Part shown: in pieces, positions 21,978 to 32,208 of the stretch
How the letters are laid out: each line of letters opens with the position of its first letter
How positions within the stretch are numbered: position 1 is the stretch's first letter
NCBI RefSeq assembly: GCF_000238595.1
Contig: NZ_AGTS01000137.1
Coordinates: 1-64,000 of the forward strand
Source: Acidovorax sp. NO-1
GTDB lineage: Bacteria > Pseudomonadota > Gammaproteobacteria > Burkholderiales > Burkholderiaceae_C
Length of the DNA: 64,000 bases
Direction: 5' to 3'
Program-made: the position numbers and the translations under genes
The notes under the pieces: generated by a model
The model's input: only the letters and a program-made list of their open reading frames with translations
Databases searched by the model: none
Told to the model about the DNA's origin: nothing

Positions 21978-23069
21978 TCAGCGCCCTCCTTGTGCAGTGA
22001 CGGGCCGCGCGGGCGCCCAGGCCAGTCGGCCATCCGCGCCAAACACATAGGCCTGCGCCGGGTCCAGGTGCAGCGTGATGGGCGTGCCCAGTTCAAAGTA
22101 GTGCACGCCGGTCAGCTGCGCCACCAGGTCGCCCCAGGGCGTGGCCGCGTGCACAAAGGTGTCGGAGCCCGAAATTTCGGCCAGCTCTACCACTCCAGCC
22201 ACGCTGATGTCGCCCGGGCGGGCCGCCACGCGCAACGCACTGGCGCGCACACCCACCGTGAGCCCGGCCGCAGTGGCCACACCTTGCGGCAGATGCAGGG
22301 CCAGCTCCGCACCACCCTCCAGGCGCACGCCGCCCGGGGCGGCAGACGCGGCGATGAGGTTCATCGGCGGGTCGCTGAAAGCCCGCGCCACGCGCAGTGA
22401 ATTGGGCGCATGGAACACCTCGGCCGTGGGGCCGTACTGCAGCAACTGGCCTTCGTCGAGCACAGCGGTGTAGCCGCCCAGCAGCAGCGCCTCGCCCGGC
22501 TCGGTGGTGGCATACACCACGGTGGAGTGGCCCGCAGCAAACAGCTGGGTCAGCTCTTCGCGCAGTTCTTCGCGCAGCTTGTAGTCCAGATTCACCAGGG
22601 GTTCGTCCAGCAGCATCAGCGGCGCACCCTTGGCCAGGGCGCGGGCCAGCGCCACGCGCTGCTGCTGCCCGCCAGAGAGTTCCGCCGGATAGCGGTCCAG
22701 AAACATGTCGATGTGCAAACGGCTGGCAATCTCGCGCACCCGGGCGTCGATGTTCTTTTCGCCGCGCAGCTTCAGGGGCGACGCGATGTTGGCAGCCACC
22801 TTCATCGATGGGTAGTTGATGAACTGCTGGTACACCATGGCCACATTGCGCTCGCGCACAGGCATGCCGGTCACGTCCACGCCATCGACCTTGACGGTGC
22901 CCGACGTGGGCGCATCCAGCCCGGCCATGATGCGCATGAGGCTGGTCTTGCCCGCCTGCGTGGCGCCCAGCAGCACCGTCACAGCGCCGCTCTCGAGCGC
23001 CAGGCTCATGTCATACAGCCAGGTCTGCGCCCCCACCTTCTTGCTGATGCTGTCCAATGCCAGCTGCAT
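21978..23069 (-). CDS. glpS: Glycerol ABC transporter ATPase (GlpS-like)
   Basis: 363 aa from the ATG at 23069 (MQLALDSISKKVG). The long open frame upstream of this covers the promoter region and the glpR start and is not coding. Walker A is unusual, GATQAGKTS; the signature LSGGQQQR and Walker B LMLLDEPLVNLD are canonical. A TOBE-like domain ends the protein. It is the first gene of the minus-strand transporter set, divergent from glpR. Confidence 0.9.
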   Translation of the reverse strand: MQLALDSISKKVGAQTWLYDMSLALESGAVTVLLGATQAGKTSLMRIMAGLDAPTSGTVKVDGVDVTGMPVRERNVAMVYQQFINYPSMKVAANIASPLKLRGEKNIDARVREIASRLHIDMFLDRYPAELSGGQQQRVALARALAKGAPLMLLDEPLVNLDYKLREELREELTQLFAAGHSTVVYATTEPGEALLLGGYTAVLDEGQLLQYGPTAEVFHAPNSLRVARAFSDPPMNLIAASAAPGGVRLEGGAELALHLPQGVATAAGLTVGVRASALRVAARPGDISVAGVVELAEISGSDTFVHAATPWGDLVAQLTGVHYFELGTPITLHLDPAQAYVFGADGRLAWAPARPVTAQGGR

Positions 23070-23259
23070 CACGCTTGCCTTTCTTTGTCGCCCGAAGGCC
23101 TTATGAACGGAGTTCCGCCCCCGGCAAACACGGTTGCCACTCTCTTTTCGATTTCGTTCATTTTTGTTCTTTTTTGATCGTATTGAATCAAGGTTTACCC
23201 TTAACAAGTTCTTTTTTGTTCGATTTAAAGTAGCTCTGCCCCCTAGCCAATTAATACGC
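23070..23259. promoter_or_regulatory. Divergent glpS / glpR control region
   Basis: 190 bp, much richer in A+T than the flanking genes. It contains GGTTTACCCTTAA at 23192-23204, identical over 13 bases to the glpD palindrome. Several TTTGTTC / TTCGATTT-like units at 23145-23226 resemble half-sites of DeoR-type GlpR repressors. Promoters for glpS (leftward) and glpR (rightward) must lie here, but I cannot fix their -10 boxes. Confidence 0.6.
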
Positions 23260-24024
23260 GTGAATACGAATCCCCGACAACTGCTGCTTCTTGAAGAAGT
23301 CCGCGCGCGCAAATCCGCCACGGTGGAGCAACTGGCAGACACCCTCGGCGTGACCCTGCAGACCGTGCGCCGTGACGTGCAGCGCCTGGCAGAGTCGGGC
23401 TTGCTCACGCGCTTTCATGGCGGCGTGCGCGTGCCCAGCTCCACGGTGGAAAACCTGGCGCACACCCAGCGCGAAACGCTGCACGCCGAAGGCAAGGCGC
23501 GCATTGCACGCGCCGTGGCGCAGCAGGTGCCCAATGGCTGCTCGCTGATCCTCAACATCGGCACCACCACCGAGGCCATTGCCAAGGCCCTGCTGCACCA
23601 TCGGGGCCTGCGCGTGATCACCAACAACCTGAACGTGGCCGCCATCCTGTGCGGCAACCCCGACTGCGAGGTGATCGTGGCCGGCGGCGTGGTACGCGCC
23701 CGCGACCGCGGCATCGTGGGCGAGGCGGCGGTGGACTTCATCCGCCAGTTCAGGGTGGACATCGCGCTCATCGGCATCTCGGGCATCGAACCCGATGGCT
23801 CGCTGCGCGACTTCGACTACCGCGAAGTGAAGGTGGCGCAAACCATCATCGAGCAGTCGCGCGAGGTGTGGCTTGCGGCCGACCACAGCAAGTTCAACAG
23901 GCCGGCCATGGTGCAGCTGGCCACACTGGCGCAGATTGATCGCCTCTTCACCGACGCGCCGCCGCCAGAGCCGTTTCCAGCGCTGCTGCAGGATGCCGAG
24001 GTGATCTGCACTGTCGCCGCATGA
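23260..24024 (+). CDS. glpR: DeoR-family glycerol-3-phosphate regulon repressor
   Basis: 254 aa using the GTG at 23260 (MNTNPRQLLLLEEVRARKS). The upstream open frame is AT-rich, phenylalanine-rich and lies in the promoter. The N-terminal winged helix contains SATVEQLADTLGVTLQTVRRDVQRL, the DeoR signature. The C-terminal sensor domain has NIGTTTEAIA, as in sugar-phosphate-binding DeoRC domains. Likely ligand: glycerol-3-phosphate. It is divergent from glpS and upstream of glpK. Its start has only a weak ribosome binding site. Confidence 0.9.
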   Translation: MNTNPRQLLLLEEVRARKSATVEQLADTLGVTLQTVRRDVQRLAESGLLTRFHGGVRVPSSTVENLAHTQRETLHAEGKARIARAVAQQVPNGCSLILNIGTTTEAIAKALLHHRGLRVITNNLNVAAILCGNPDCEVIVAGGVVRARDRGIVGEAAVDFIRQFRVDIALIGISGIEPDGSLRDFDYREVKVAQTIIEQSREVWLAADHSKFNRPAMVQLATLAQIDRLFTDAPPPEPFPALLQDAEVICTVAA

Positions 24025-24033
24025 CCGAGGACA

Positions 24034-24140
24034 ACCCCCTGAGGCGCTTTGCGCCTTCCCCCTTCTCTCGAATTGCGATGCAATTCGGGAAGGGGGACGC
24101 CGCCAGCGCGGCGGGGCGGCCCTTGCGCGGCGGCCGCTGG
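24034..24140. repeat. REP family A, copy 3 (glpR/glpK gap)
   Basis: CCCCCTGAGGCGC TTTG GCGCC-type hairpin, CTTCCCCC, a second palindrome GAATTGCGATGCAATTC, GGGGGACGC, then GCGCGGCGGGGCGGCCCTTGCGCGG. This is one of the two most complete copies; 56452 is the closest relative. Confidence 0.75.
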
Positions 24141-24215
24141 CCTCGGCTGGGCGCTTTCATTGGCCGGCCCTCCGAATCAGGGCCCAACCACATCGCCTGA
24201 CATACCCTTTCTTCT

Positions 24216-25710
24216 ATGACCTACCTGCTCGCACTCGACCAAGGCACCTCCAGCTCCCGCAGCATCGTCTTTGACGAAGGCGGCCACATCGTGGCCCAGG
24301 CCCAGCTGGAGCTGCCGCAGATCTACCCCCCAGCCCGGCTGGGTGGAGCACGACCCGCTGGAGATCTGGCGCACGCAGCTCGCCACCGCACGCGATGCGC
24401 TGGCCAAGGCGGGCATCGCGGCCAGCGCCGTGCGCGCCGTGGGCATCACCAACCAGCGCGAGACCACCGTGCTGTGGAACCGCCACACCGGCCAGCCCGT
24501 GCACCACGCCATCGTGTGGCAAGACCGGCGCGCCGAGCCTGCCTGCGCCCAGCTGCGCGAACAAGGCCATGCCGCCGCCATCCAGGCCAAGACCGGCCTG
24601 CTGGTGGATGCCTACTTCTCGGGCACCAAGCTGCAGTGGATGCTGGACCACGTTCCCGGCGCGCGCGATGCCGCCGAGCGCGGCGAGCTCGCCTTTGGCA
24701 CGGTGGACAGCTGGCTGATGTGGAAGCTCACCCACGGCAAAGTGCATGTGACGGACGTGAGCAACGCCTCGCGCACCATGCTGTTCAATGTGCACACCAA
24801 CCAGTGGGACGACGAGCTGCTGGCGCTGCTGCGCATTCCCAAGGCGCTGATGCCCGAGGTGCTGCCGTCCAGCGCCCACTTTGGTGACATCGCGGCCGAC
24901 CTGCTGGGCCACGGCATCCGCATCGGCGGGGTGGCGGGCGACCAGCAGAGCGCGCTGTTCGGCCAGGCCTGCTTCACGGCGGGCATGGCCAAGAACACCT
25001 ACGGCACGGGCTGCTTCATGCTGATGCACACGGGCGGCACGTTCCAGACTTCGCAAAACGGCCTGCTCACCACCAGCGCGGCGCAGGCCACGGCGCAGCC
25101 GGAGTTCGCCATGGAAGGCAGCGTCTTTGTGGGCGGCGCCGTGGTGCAGTGGCTGCGCGACGGCCTGCGCGCCATCTCCACCAGCAGCGAGGTCGAGTCG
25201 CTCGCGCAAAGCGTGCCCGATTCGGGCGGCGTGATGATGGTACCCGCCTTCACCGGCCTGGGCGCCCCGTACTGGAAACCCGACTCGCGCGGCACCATCA
25301 CCGGCCTCACACGCGGCACCACGCTGGGCCACATCGCCCGTGCGGCACTGGAGAGCATTGCCTACCAGAGCGCCGCCCTGCTGCTGGCCATGAGCCGCGA
25401 TGCCGTGGCCGCCGGCGGCGCGCCGGTGAGCGAACTGCGCGTGGACGGCGGCGCCTGCATCAACGATTTGCTCATGCAGTTCCAGGCCGACCTGCTGGGC
25501 ATTCCGGTGGTACGGCCTGCCGTCATCGAGACCACGGCGCTGGGCGCCGCCTACCTGGCGGGGCTGTCGAGCGGCGTGTACCGCAGCACGGATGAACTCT
25601 CGAACCTGTGGCGCGCCGACCGCCGCTTTGTGCCCACGCTCAGCAGCGCGCGTGCGCAGGAGCTGATGGCGAACTGGGAACACGCCGTCCGGCAAACAGT
25701 AGCTGAATAG
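24216..25710 (+). pseudogene. glpK: Glycerol kinase with a +1 frameshift in a C tract
   Basis: The first part ([19 protein letters not shown] to QIYP) is in the frame of 24216. The rest, from QPGWVEHDP to the stop at 25710, is one frame over. Reading TAC CCC CAG CCC GGC needs five Cs where 24326-24331 has six. Apart from that base both halves look normal: the FGGY kinase core, [13 protein letters not shown] and [12 protein letters not shown] are intact, giving about 498 aa if repaired. Glycerol kinase makes glycerol-3-phosphate, the first catabolic step and the glpR inducer. The shift could be a sequencing error, a recent mutation or slippage-type phase variation; the sequence alone cannot tell. 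Without it the transporter and glpD would lack their link. Confidence 0.85.
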
Positions 25711-25717
25711 AGTGCAT

Positions 25718-25834
25718 CCCCCTGAGGCGCTGCGCGCCTTCCCCCCGCTCTCGCATCGCTGCGCGTTGCGGGCGGGGGGACGCTCCCAGCGCCCCTACTT
25801 GGGAATGCTGGCGGCCCTTGCGCGGGAGCCCTGG
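25718..25834. repeat. REP family A, copy 4 (glpK/proC gap)
   Basis: CCCCCTGAGGCGC TGC GCGCCTTCCCCCC, a second hairpin around CGCATCGCTGCGCGTTGCG, GGGGGGACGC, then a diverged tail ending GGCGGCCCTTGCGCGGGAGCC. It fills most of the gap and could also act as the end of the glpK transcript. Confidence 0.7.
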
Positions 25835-25922
25835 CTTTTAGCGCGCCAGTTGCATAGGCCATGGAAAAAATCGCCGGGGTAGCGGCGCTACCATCGGCTT
25901 TCCCTTTCTCGCCTGACGCAGC

Positions 25923-26774
25923 ATGACCCCCCCCTCCACCGCTTCCTCCGCAGCACACACCACACTCCCCACCATCGCCTTCATCGGCGGCGGCAACATG
26001 GCCAGCGCCATCATGGGCGGGCTGATCCGCCAGGGCCATCCGGCCAGCCAGATCGAGGTGGTCGAGCCCTACGCCCCCATGCGCGAGGCACTGCTCAAGA
26101 ACTTTGGAATCACGGCGCAGCCCGAGGCGGGCCCCGCATTGCAGCGCGCCAGCATCGTGGTGTGGGCCGTCAAGCCCCAAACCTTCAAGGACGCCGCCGC
26201 GCAGGCCAAGGCGCACACCCAGCAGGCGCTGCACCTGAGCGTGGCCGCCGGCATCCGTTCGGACAGCATCGCGCAATGGCTCGGGAGCGAGCGCATTGTG
26301 CGCACCATGCCCAACACGCCCGCGCTGGTGGGCAAGGGCATGAGCGCGATCTATGCCCGCCCGGCGGTGAGCGCGCAGGAGCGCACGCAGGTCGAGGCCA
26401 TCCTGGCCAGCACGGGCGAGTTCCTGTGGGTGGAGACGGAAAAGCAGCTCGATGCCGTGACGGCGCTGTCGGGCTCGGGCCCGGCCTATGTCTTTTACTT
26501 TCTGGAAGCCATGACCCGCGCGGGCGCGGCCATGGGGCTGACCGGGCAACAGGCGCACCAGCTGGCCGTTGGCACCTTTGTGGGCGCATCGGAACTGGCG
26601 CGCCGCTCTGACGAGTCGCCCGCCGTGCTGCGCGAGCGCGTCACCTCCAAGGGCGGCACCACCTACGCGGCCCTGCAGTCGATGGAGGCCAGCGGCGTGG
26701 CTGCGGCATTTGAGGCCGCGATGCGCGCAGCAGAAAAACGCGCCAACGAACTGGGCAATGAGTTCGGCAATTGA
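25923..26774 (+). CDS. proC: Pyrroline-5-carboxylate reductase
   Basis: 283 aa. It reduces pyrroline-5-carboxylate to proline with NAD(P)H, the last step of proline synthesis. The Rossmann motif is AFIGGGNMASAIMGGLI. The catalytic-domain signatures SGSGPAYVFYFLEA and SPAVLRERVTSKGGTTYAAL are intact. The length is standard, with about 15 polar residues before the core. It is a single gene between glpK and ubiA and is convergent with ubiA. Confidence 0.96.
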   Translation: MTPPSTASSAAHTTLPTIAFIGGGNMASAIMGGLIRQGHPASQIEVVEPYAPMREALLKNFGITAQPEAGPALQRASIVVWAVKPQTFKDAAAQAKAHTQQALHLSVAAGIRSDSIAQWLGSERIVRTMPNTPALVGKGMSAIYARPAVSAQERTQVEAILASTGEFLWVETEKQLDAVTALSGSGPAYVFYFLEAMTRAGAAMGLTGQQAHQLAVGTFVGASELARRSDESPAVLRERVTSKGGTTYAALQSMEASGVAAAFEAAMRAAEKRANELGNEFGN

Positions 26775-26785
26775 AGCCTTTTTGG

Positions 26786-26822
26786 CCTCCAGCGCTTACC
26801 CATCAAGCGCAGGCAGCTATCA
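26786..26822. repeat. REP family B (proC/ubiA convergent gap)
   Basis: Hairpin GCGCTT-ACCCATC-AAGCGC followed by GGCAGCTATCAA. A 25-nt stretch is identical to the copy at 48035. It touches the ubiA stop codon and may terminate both converging transcripts. Confidence 0.8.
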
Positions 26823-27707
26823 ATTCGAGAGTATTGCCCGCAGCAGGTAGCTGCCCGCAATGCCCGCAAACACCGTGGCGCCCAGCCAGTGGTTGATGCG
26901 GAACGCCTTGAAGCAGCCCTCGCGGGTGCGGGTGCGGATGAGCGTGAAGTGCCAAACGGCCTGGGCCAGCGCGGCGGCAAGCGCTACATAAAATATAGCG
27001 CCTAGCGCATATGGGGCAAGCGCTACAGCCCAGATTCCTATGAAAAGCAGGTAGAAAATCACGATGCCGGCCACATCGAACCGCCCCAGCGTGATGGCCG
27101 AGGTCTTGATGCCGATCTTGAGGTCATCGTCGCGGTCCACCATGGCGTATTCGGTGTCGTAGGCCAGCACCCAGAAGAGGTTACCGAGCCACATCCACCA
27201 CGCCACCGCAGGCACGCTGCCCTGCACCGCGGCAAAGGCAATCACGATGCCGAAGTTGAACGCAATGCCCAGCACCGCCTGCGGCATGGCAATGATGCGT
27301 TTGGTAAAGGGGTAGGCAATGGCCACCAGCACGGCGGGTACCGACCAGGCGATGGCGGCGGTATTGGTGGTGAGCACCAGGCCAAACGACACCAGCGCCA
27401 GCACCGCCCCCAGGCCCAGCGCCTCCTTCACCGACACCGCACCGGTGGTGACCGGGCGCTGCGCCGTGCGCTTGACGTGCCTGTCAAAGTCGCGGTCGGC
27501 CACGTCGTTCACACAGCACCCGGCGCTGCGCATGAGGATGGTGCCCAGCACGAACACCACCAGCAGGTGCCAGCCGGGAAAGCCGTCGGCCGCAATCCAC
27601 AGCGCGCTGAGCGTGGGCCACAGGCAGACCAGCCAACCGGCGGGGCGGTCCCAGCGGATGAGATCCAGGTACAGGGCGAAGCGGTGGCGCAGGGAGACGG
27701 ACGACAT
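26820..27707 (-). CDS. ubiA: 4-hydroxybenzoate octaprenyltransferase
   Basis: 295 aa from the ATG at 27707 ([22 protein letters not shown]). The upstream extension of the frame is arginine-rich noise. It attaches the polyprenyl tail to 4-hydroxybenzoate in ubiquinone synthesis and is membrane-embedded with about eight helices. Both Asp-rich motifs are present: NDVADRDFD and the [13 protein letters not shown] segment. The stretch coded at 26979-27032 is unusually AT-rich with several GCGC(T/C) units, yet stays in frame. Confidence 0.95.
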   Translation of the reverse strand: MSSVSLRHRFALYLDLIRWDRPAGWLVCLWPTLSALWIAADGFPGWHLLVVFVLGTILMRSAGCCVNDVADRDFDRHVKRTAQRPVTTGAVSVKEALGLGAVLALVSFGLVLTTNTAAIAWSVPAVLVAIAYPFTKRIIAMPQAVLGIAFNFGIVIAFAAVQGSVPAVAWWMWLGNLFWVLAYDTEYAMVDRDDDLKIGIKTSAITLGRFDVAGIVIFYLLFIGIWAVALAPYALGAIFYVALAAALAQAVWHFTLIRTRTREGCFKAFRINHWLGATVFAGIAGSYLLRAILSN

Positions 27708-27870
27708 GCAGGTAGATAAAAATACGGGCAGACAACCCCCCGCTTCTGCGGGAGCGCACCGAATGTAGCAGCCAGCGCGCCTGCGCCTGCACCGTCTGGC
27801 GGGGCGTCGTGCCCAGGCCGCCGCAAACCCGGTAAAGTCCCCGTTCCCCCAAAACCACGGACTGCAACGC

Positions 27871-30800
27871 ATGCCCCGATCCTCGAGCCCCCAGGCCGCC
27901 ACGCGCTTTGCCATTCCCCGCACGCTGGTGGTCGGATTTGTGGTGGCGGCCCTCGCCACCCTCGTCATCGCCATCGTCAATTTCCGCTCTGCAGAGACGC
28001 GCACCAACGCCGTGCACGCCATGGACCGCACGTCCCTGGCCATGCGGCAGCTCAATTTCTTCAACGTGGCCATCCGCGATGCCGAAAGCGGCCAGCGCGG
28101 CTACCTTCTGACGGGCGACCTGGCCTACCTGCAGCCGTACGAGCAGGCGGTCATCGCGCTCAACAAGCACCTCGGGGAGCTCAAGGCAAGCGTGGAGGAC
28201 GAGCCCACCCAAAAGCAGATGGTGGAGCAGCTGGACGAGCTCACGCAGATCAAGCTGCGCGAGCTCAACGACACCATTGCCCTGCGCAAGAACGGCGACG
28301 CGGTGGGCGCCATGGGGCTGGTGCATACCGGTGCGGGAAAAAGCACCATGACGCGCCTGTCCGAACTGGCCGAAAACCTGCGCGTGCTGCAGAACCAGCA
28401 ACTGGCCACACGGCGCCAGCAGTGGGCCAACGCGGCCACCAACTCGAACCTGTATTCCACCGGCGGCTCGGGCGTGCTGCTGGTGCTGATCTGCCTGTCT
28501 GCCGCCGTCACGGCGCGCGAATACCGCAGCAAGTCCCAGCAGACGTGGATTTCGGCGGGGCTCAGCGGCCTGGGCCAGCGCATCCAGGGCGACCACCGCC
28601 TGGAAGACATCGGCCAGCTGGCGCTGGAATACCTGGCCAGCTACCTCAAGGCGCCCGTGGGGGCCGGGTATGTGGCGCACAGCGAGGGCGGCTTCTCGCT
28701 GTTCGGCGGCTACGCGCTGCCGCGCGAGCGGCTGGCCGAGAAGCTGCTGGCCGACGAAGGCCTGGTGGGGCAGGCCGCCCGCTCGCGCCAGCTGCTGCAT
28801 GTGCGCAATGTGCCGCCGGGCTATCTGCCGGTGTCTTCCAGCACCGGGCAGGCGAACCCCACCGAGCTGCTGCTGGCGCCGGCCGTGGAAAGGGGCGAGG
28901 TGTATGCCGTCATCGAGCTGGGCTTTTACCGGCCCGTGGGCGACGCCGAGCGCGCCCTGCTGGAGCGCGCCTCGGAGATGCTGGCCGTGGCCATCCGCTC
29001 GGGCATCGACCGCAACCGCCTGCAAGACCTTCTGGAAGAAACGCAGCGCCAGTCCGAAGAGTTGCAGACCCAGCAGGAGGAGCTGCGCGTCAACAACGAA
29101 GAGCTGGAGCAGCAAAGCCGCATCCTGCAGGAGTCGCAGGCGCAGATGGAGATCCAGCAGACCCAGCTGGAGCAGACCAACGCCAACCTGGAAACCCAGA
29201 CCCAGCAGCTGGAGCACCAGCGCGAGCAGCTGCTGCGCGCCCAGAGCGCCATGACCGACAAGGCCCGCGAACTGGAGCTGGCCAGCCAGTACAAGAGCGA
29301 GTTCCTGGCCAACATGAGCCACGAGCTGCGCACCCCGCTGAACTCCACCCTCATCCTGGCCAAGCTGCTGGCCGACAACAAACCCGGCAACCTCAGCGCC
29401 GACCAGGTGAAGTACGCCCAGACCATCTACGCGGCGGGCAACGACCTGCTGGCGCTGATCAACGACATCCTGGACCTGTCCAAGATCGAATCCGGGCAGG
29501 CCACTGTGGAGGTGGAACCCGTCAACATCGCCCGTGCGCTGCAATCACTGATCGACCCCCTGCGCCCGCTGGCCCAGGAAAAGGGCCTGGAGCTGACCGC
29601 CACCGTGGCGCCCGACGTTCCTGCCGCCCTGGAGACCGACCCCTTGCGACTGGGCCAGGTGCTCAAGAACCTGCTGTCCAACGCCCTGAAGTTCACCGAG
29701 ACAGGCACCGTGACGATGCATGTGTCGCGCAACCCCGGCGACACGCTGTCGTTTGCGGTCAAGGACACCGGCATCGGCATCCCGGCCCACCAGCAGGAGC
29801 TGATTTTTGAGGCCTTCCGCCAGGCCGACGGCAGCACCCACCGCAAATACGGCGGCACGGGGCTGGGCCTGTCGATCTCGCGCGATCTGGCGCACCTGCT
29901 GGGCGGAACCCTGTCGGTTCACAGCGAGCCGGGTGCAGGCAGCGTGTTCACGCTGGTGGTGCCGCTGCGGCTGGTGCCCCGGCAGCCCGCGCAGCCCGCC
30001 GAAGCACCGGCACGGGGGCAGACAGGTGCAAGCCCGCTGGAACAGCCCGCCACCGCAGCCGTGAGTGCAGCGGCACCCGCCCCCATGCCGCCTGCGCCCG
30101 CCCAGGCGGCGGGCAGCGCAGGGGCGGCCATGGCCGCCATCGCTGCGTCCTCGTCGGGCCGCGCCGGGCCGCGCAGCATTCTGGTGATCGAAGATGACAA
30201 GCGCTTTGCCCAGATCCTGTGCGACCTGGCCCAGGAGATGGACTTTGAATGCCATCTGGCGCACAACGCGGCCGACGGGCTGGCGTTTGCCGCCCGGAGC
30301 CTGCCCAGCGCCATCGTGCTGGACGTCAACCTGCCCGACTTCTCGGGCCTGGGCGTGCTTGACCAGCTCAAGCGCAACCCGGCCACGCGCCACATCCCGG
30401 TGCATGTGGTGTCGGTGGCCGACTACTCGCAGGAGGCCATGGGGCGTGGCGCCATCGGCTACGCCCTCAAGCCGGTGCAACGCGACGAGCTGGTGCAGGC
30501 CCTGAAACGGCTGGAAGCCAAGTTCACCCAGCGCCTGCACCGCGTGCTGGTGGTGGAAGACGACGAGCGCCAGCGCGAAAGCGTGCGCGACCTGCTCAGC
30601 AGTGAAGAGGTGGAGATCGTTGGCGCCGGCACGGCCGCCGCCGCGCTGGAACAGCTGCGCAGCGCCACGTTCGACTGCATGGTGATGGACCTGAACCTGC
30701 CGGACCTGAGCGGCTACGAGCTGCTGAAGCAGATGACCGAGCAGGACGGCGTCTCGTTTCCGCCCGTTATCGTGTACACCGGCCGCGCCCTGTCACGCGA

Positions 30801-31356
30801 CGAAGAGCAGCAGCTGCGCAAGTTCTCCAAGTCCATCATCATCAAGGACGCCCGCTCACCCGAGCGGCTGCTGGACGAAGTCACGCTCTTCCTGCACCAG
30901 GTGGAGTCCGAGCTCTCCGACGAGCACCGCCAGATGCTGCAGACGGCCCGCAGCCGCGAATCGGCACTGGAGGGCCGCACCGTGCTGGTGGTGGAAGACG
31001 ACGTGCGCAACGTGTTTGCGCTGTCCAGCATCCTGGAGCCCACGGGCATCCGGGTGGAGATCGCGCGCAACGGCCGGGAGGCGCTGGACAAGCTGGCCCG
31101 CGCCGGCAATGCGGCGAGCCCCATGATCGACCTGGTACTGATGGACATCATGATGCCGGAGATGGATGGCTACACCGCCATGCGCGAGATCCGCAACCGC
31201 CCCGAATGGCGGCGCCTGCCCATCATCGCGCTCACGGCCAAGGCCATGAAGGACGACCAGGAGAAGTGCCTGGCCGCAGGCGCCAACGACTACATCCCCA
31301 AACCGCTAGACGTGGAAAAGCTCCTGTCGCTGGTGCGGGTGTGGATGCCCAAGTAA
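27871..31356 (+). CDS. Hybrid sensor histidine kinase (CHASE3-GAF-HisKA-HATPase-REC-REC-REC)
   Basis: 1161 aa inner-membrane kinase. Membrane helices at about 15-37 and 188-205 bracket a CHASE3-type periplasmic domain ([17 protein letters not shown]). A GAF domain spans about 230-370 and a long Gln/Glu-rich coiled coil about 375-465. The phosphoacceptor His484 lies in [12 protein letters not shown]; the ATPase lobe has DTGIGIP and [10 protein letters not shown]. Three receivers follow, with candidate Asp818, Asp940 and Asp1092. The last, [13 protein letters not shown], is the most canonical. An Ala/Pro-rich linker separates kinase and receivers. It heads a compact set with cheR, cheB and a receiver-kinase. 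The signal is unknown. Confidence 0.93.
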   Translation: MPRSSSPQAATRFAIPRTLVVGFVVAALATLVIAIVNFRSAETRTNAVHAMDRTSLAMRQLNFFNVAIRDAESGQRGYLLTGDLAYLQPYEQAVIALNKHLGELKASVEDEPTQKQMVEQLDELTQIKLRELNDTIALRKNGDAVGAMGLVHTGAGKSTMTRLSELAENLRVLQNQQLATRRQQWANAATNSNLYSTGGSGVLLVLICLSAAVTAREYRSKSQQTWISAGLSGLGQRIQGDHRLEDIGQLALEYLASYLKAPVGAGYVAHSEGGFSLFGGYALPRERLAEKLLADEGLVGQAARSRQLLHVRNVPPGYLPVSSSTGQANPTELLLAPAVERGEVYAVIELGFYRPVGDAERALLERASEMLAVAIRSGIDRNRLQDLLEETQRQSEELQTQQEELRVNNEELEQQSRILQESQAQMEIQQTQLEQTNANLETQTQQLEHQREQLLRAQSAMTDKARELELASQYKSEFLANMSHELRTPLNSTLILAKLLADNKPGNLSADQVKYAQTIYAAGNDLLALINDILDLSKIESGQATVEVEPVNIARALQSLIDPLRPLAQEKGLELTATVAPDVPAALETDPLRLGQVLKNLLSNALKFTETGTVTMHVSRNPGDTLSFAVKDTGIGIPAHQQELIFEAFRQADGSTHRKYGGTGLGLSISRDLAHLLGGTLSVHSEPGAGSVFTLVVPLRLVPRQPAQPAEAPARGQTGASPLEQPATAAVSAAAPAPMPPAPAQAAGSAGAAMAAIAASSSGRAGPRSILVIEDDKRFAQILCDLAQEMDFECHLAHNAADGLAFAARSLPSAIVLDVNLPDFSGLGVLDQLKRNPATRHIPVHVVSVADYSQEAMGRGAIGYALKPVQRDELVQALKRLEAKFTQRLHRVLVVEDDERQRESVRDLLSSEEVEIVGAGTAAAALEQLRSATFDCMVMDLNLPDLSGYELLKQMTEQDGVSFPPVIVYTGRALSRDEEQQLRKFSKSIIIKDARSPERLLDEVTLFLHQVESELSDEHRQMLQTARSRESALEGRTVLVVEDDVRNVFALSSILEPTGIRVEIARNGREALDKLARAGNAASPMIDLVLMDIMMPEMDGYTAMREIRNRPEWRRLPIIALTAKAMKDDQEKCLAAGANDYIPKPLDVEKLLSLVRVWMPK

Positions 31357-31371
31357 CCGGCCCGGCCCGCC

Positions 31372-32208
31372 ATGCCGCACCGCAAAGCGCGTACCGCCGA
31401 CATCGAGCAGCGCCTGCTGATCGACGCGATCTTTCACCGCTACCACTACGATTTCCGGGGCTATGCCCAGGCGTCGCTCAAGCGGCGGCTGGCCTCGGCA
31501 CTGCTGCACTTTGGCTGCAAGACGCTGTCGCAGCTGCAAGACCGGGTGTTGCACGAGCCCACGGTGTTTCCGGCGCTGCTGGAGTACCTCACCGTGCAGG
31601 TGAGTGACATGTTTCGCGACCCAAGCTACTTCAGGGCGCTGCGCACCGAAGTGGTGCCGCTACTGCGCACCTACCCGTCGCTGCGGGTGTGGGTGGCGGG
31701 CTGCAGTGCGGGCGAAGAGGTGTATTCGCTGGCCATCCTGTTGCACGAAGAGGGCCTGCTGGAGCGCACACTGATCTACGCCACCGACATCAATCCGCAC
31801 GCGCTGCGCGCGGCAGAGTCCGGCGTGTTTGACATGGCGCGGGTGGCGGCTTTCACCGAGAACCACACCCGCTCGGGCGGCCACCGATCGCTGTCCGACT
31901 ACTACACCGCGCGCTACGGGCGGGTGGTGTTTGACAAGTCTCTGCGCGAGCACATGGTGTTCTCGGACCACAGCCTGGCCACCGACAGCGTGTTTGCAGA
32001 AATGCACCTGGTGTCGTGCCGCAACGTGCTGATCTACTTCGACCGCGACCTGCAGAACCGCGCCCTGGGGCTGTTTCGGGAGGCCCTGTGCCACCGGGGG
32101 TTTCTGGGGCTCGGCTCCAAGGAGTCGCTGCGGTTTTCCACCCACGCCGATGCGTTTGACGACTTCGTGCTGGAAGACCGCATCTACCGCAAGAAGGCGG
32201 GCCTGTGA
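31372..32208 (+). CDS. cheR: CheR-type protein-glutamate methyltransferase
   Basis: 278 aa. The all-alpha N-terminal domain comes first, then the SAM-binding core VWVAGCSAGEEVYSLAILL, the ATDINPHAL acidic loop and the LVSCRNVLIYFDRDLQ motif. These are the features of CheR methyltransferases that modify chemoreceptor-type helices. It starts 15 nt after the hybrid kinase and shares one base with cheB. With no receptor or CheA/CheW gene nearby, its target may be the coiled coil of the neighbouring kinase rather than a classic receptor (inference). Confidence 0.92.
   Translation: MPHRKARTADIEQRLLIDAIFHRYHYDFRGYAQASLKRRLASALLHFGCKTLSQLQDRVLHEPTVFPALLEYLTVQVSDMFRDPSYFRALRTEVVPLLRTYPSLRVWVAGCSAGEEVYSLAILLHEEGLLERTLIYATDINPHALRAAESGVFDMARVAAFTENHTRSGGHRSLSDYYTARYGRVVFDKSLREHMVFSDHSLATDSVFAEMHLVSCRNVLIYFDRDLQNRALGLFREALCHRGFLGLGSKESLRFSTHADAFDDFVLEDRIYRKKAGL

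Noticed and set aside
24320-24340. Programmed ribosomal frameshift in glpK
   Set aside because: No slippery heptamer with downstream pseudoknot or internal SD-like stimulator is evident, and glycerol kinases do not use one. A plain C-tract indel explains it.
24214-25695. 493-codon minus-strand ORF opposite glpK
   Set aside because: Antisense frame of a gene with clear kinase motifs. It also crosses the frameshift because it is on another register.
27484-29544. 686-codon minus-strand ORF opposite the hybrid kinase
   Set aside because: Composition follows the complement of the kinase coiled coil (Leu/Gln/Val repeats); no independent evidence.
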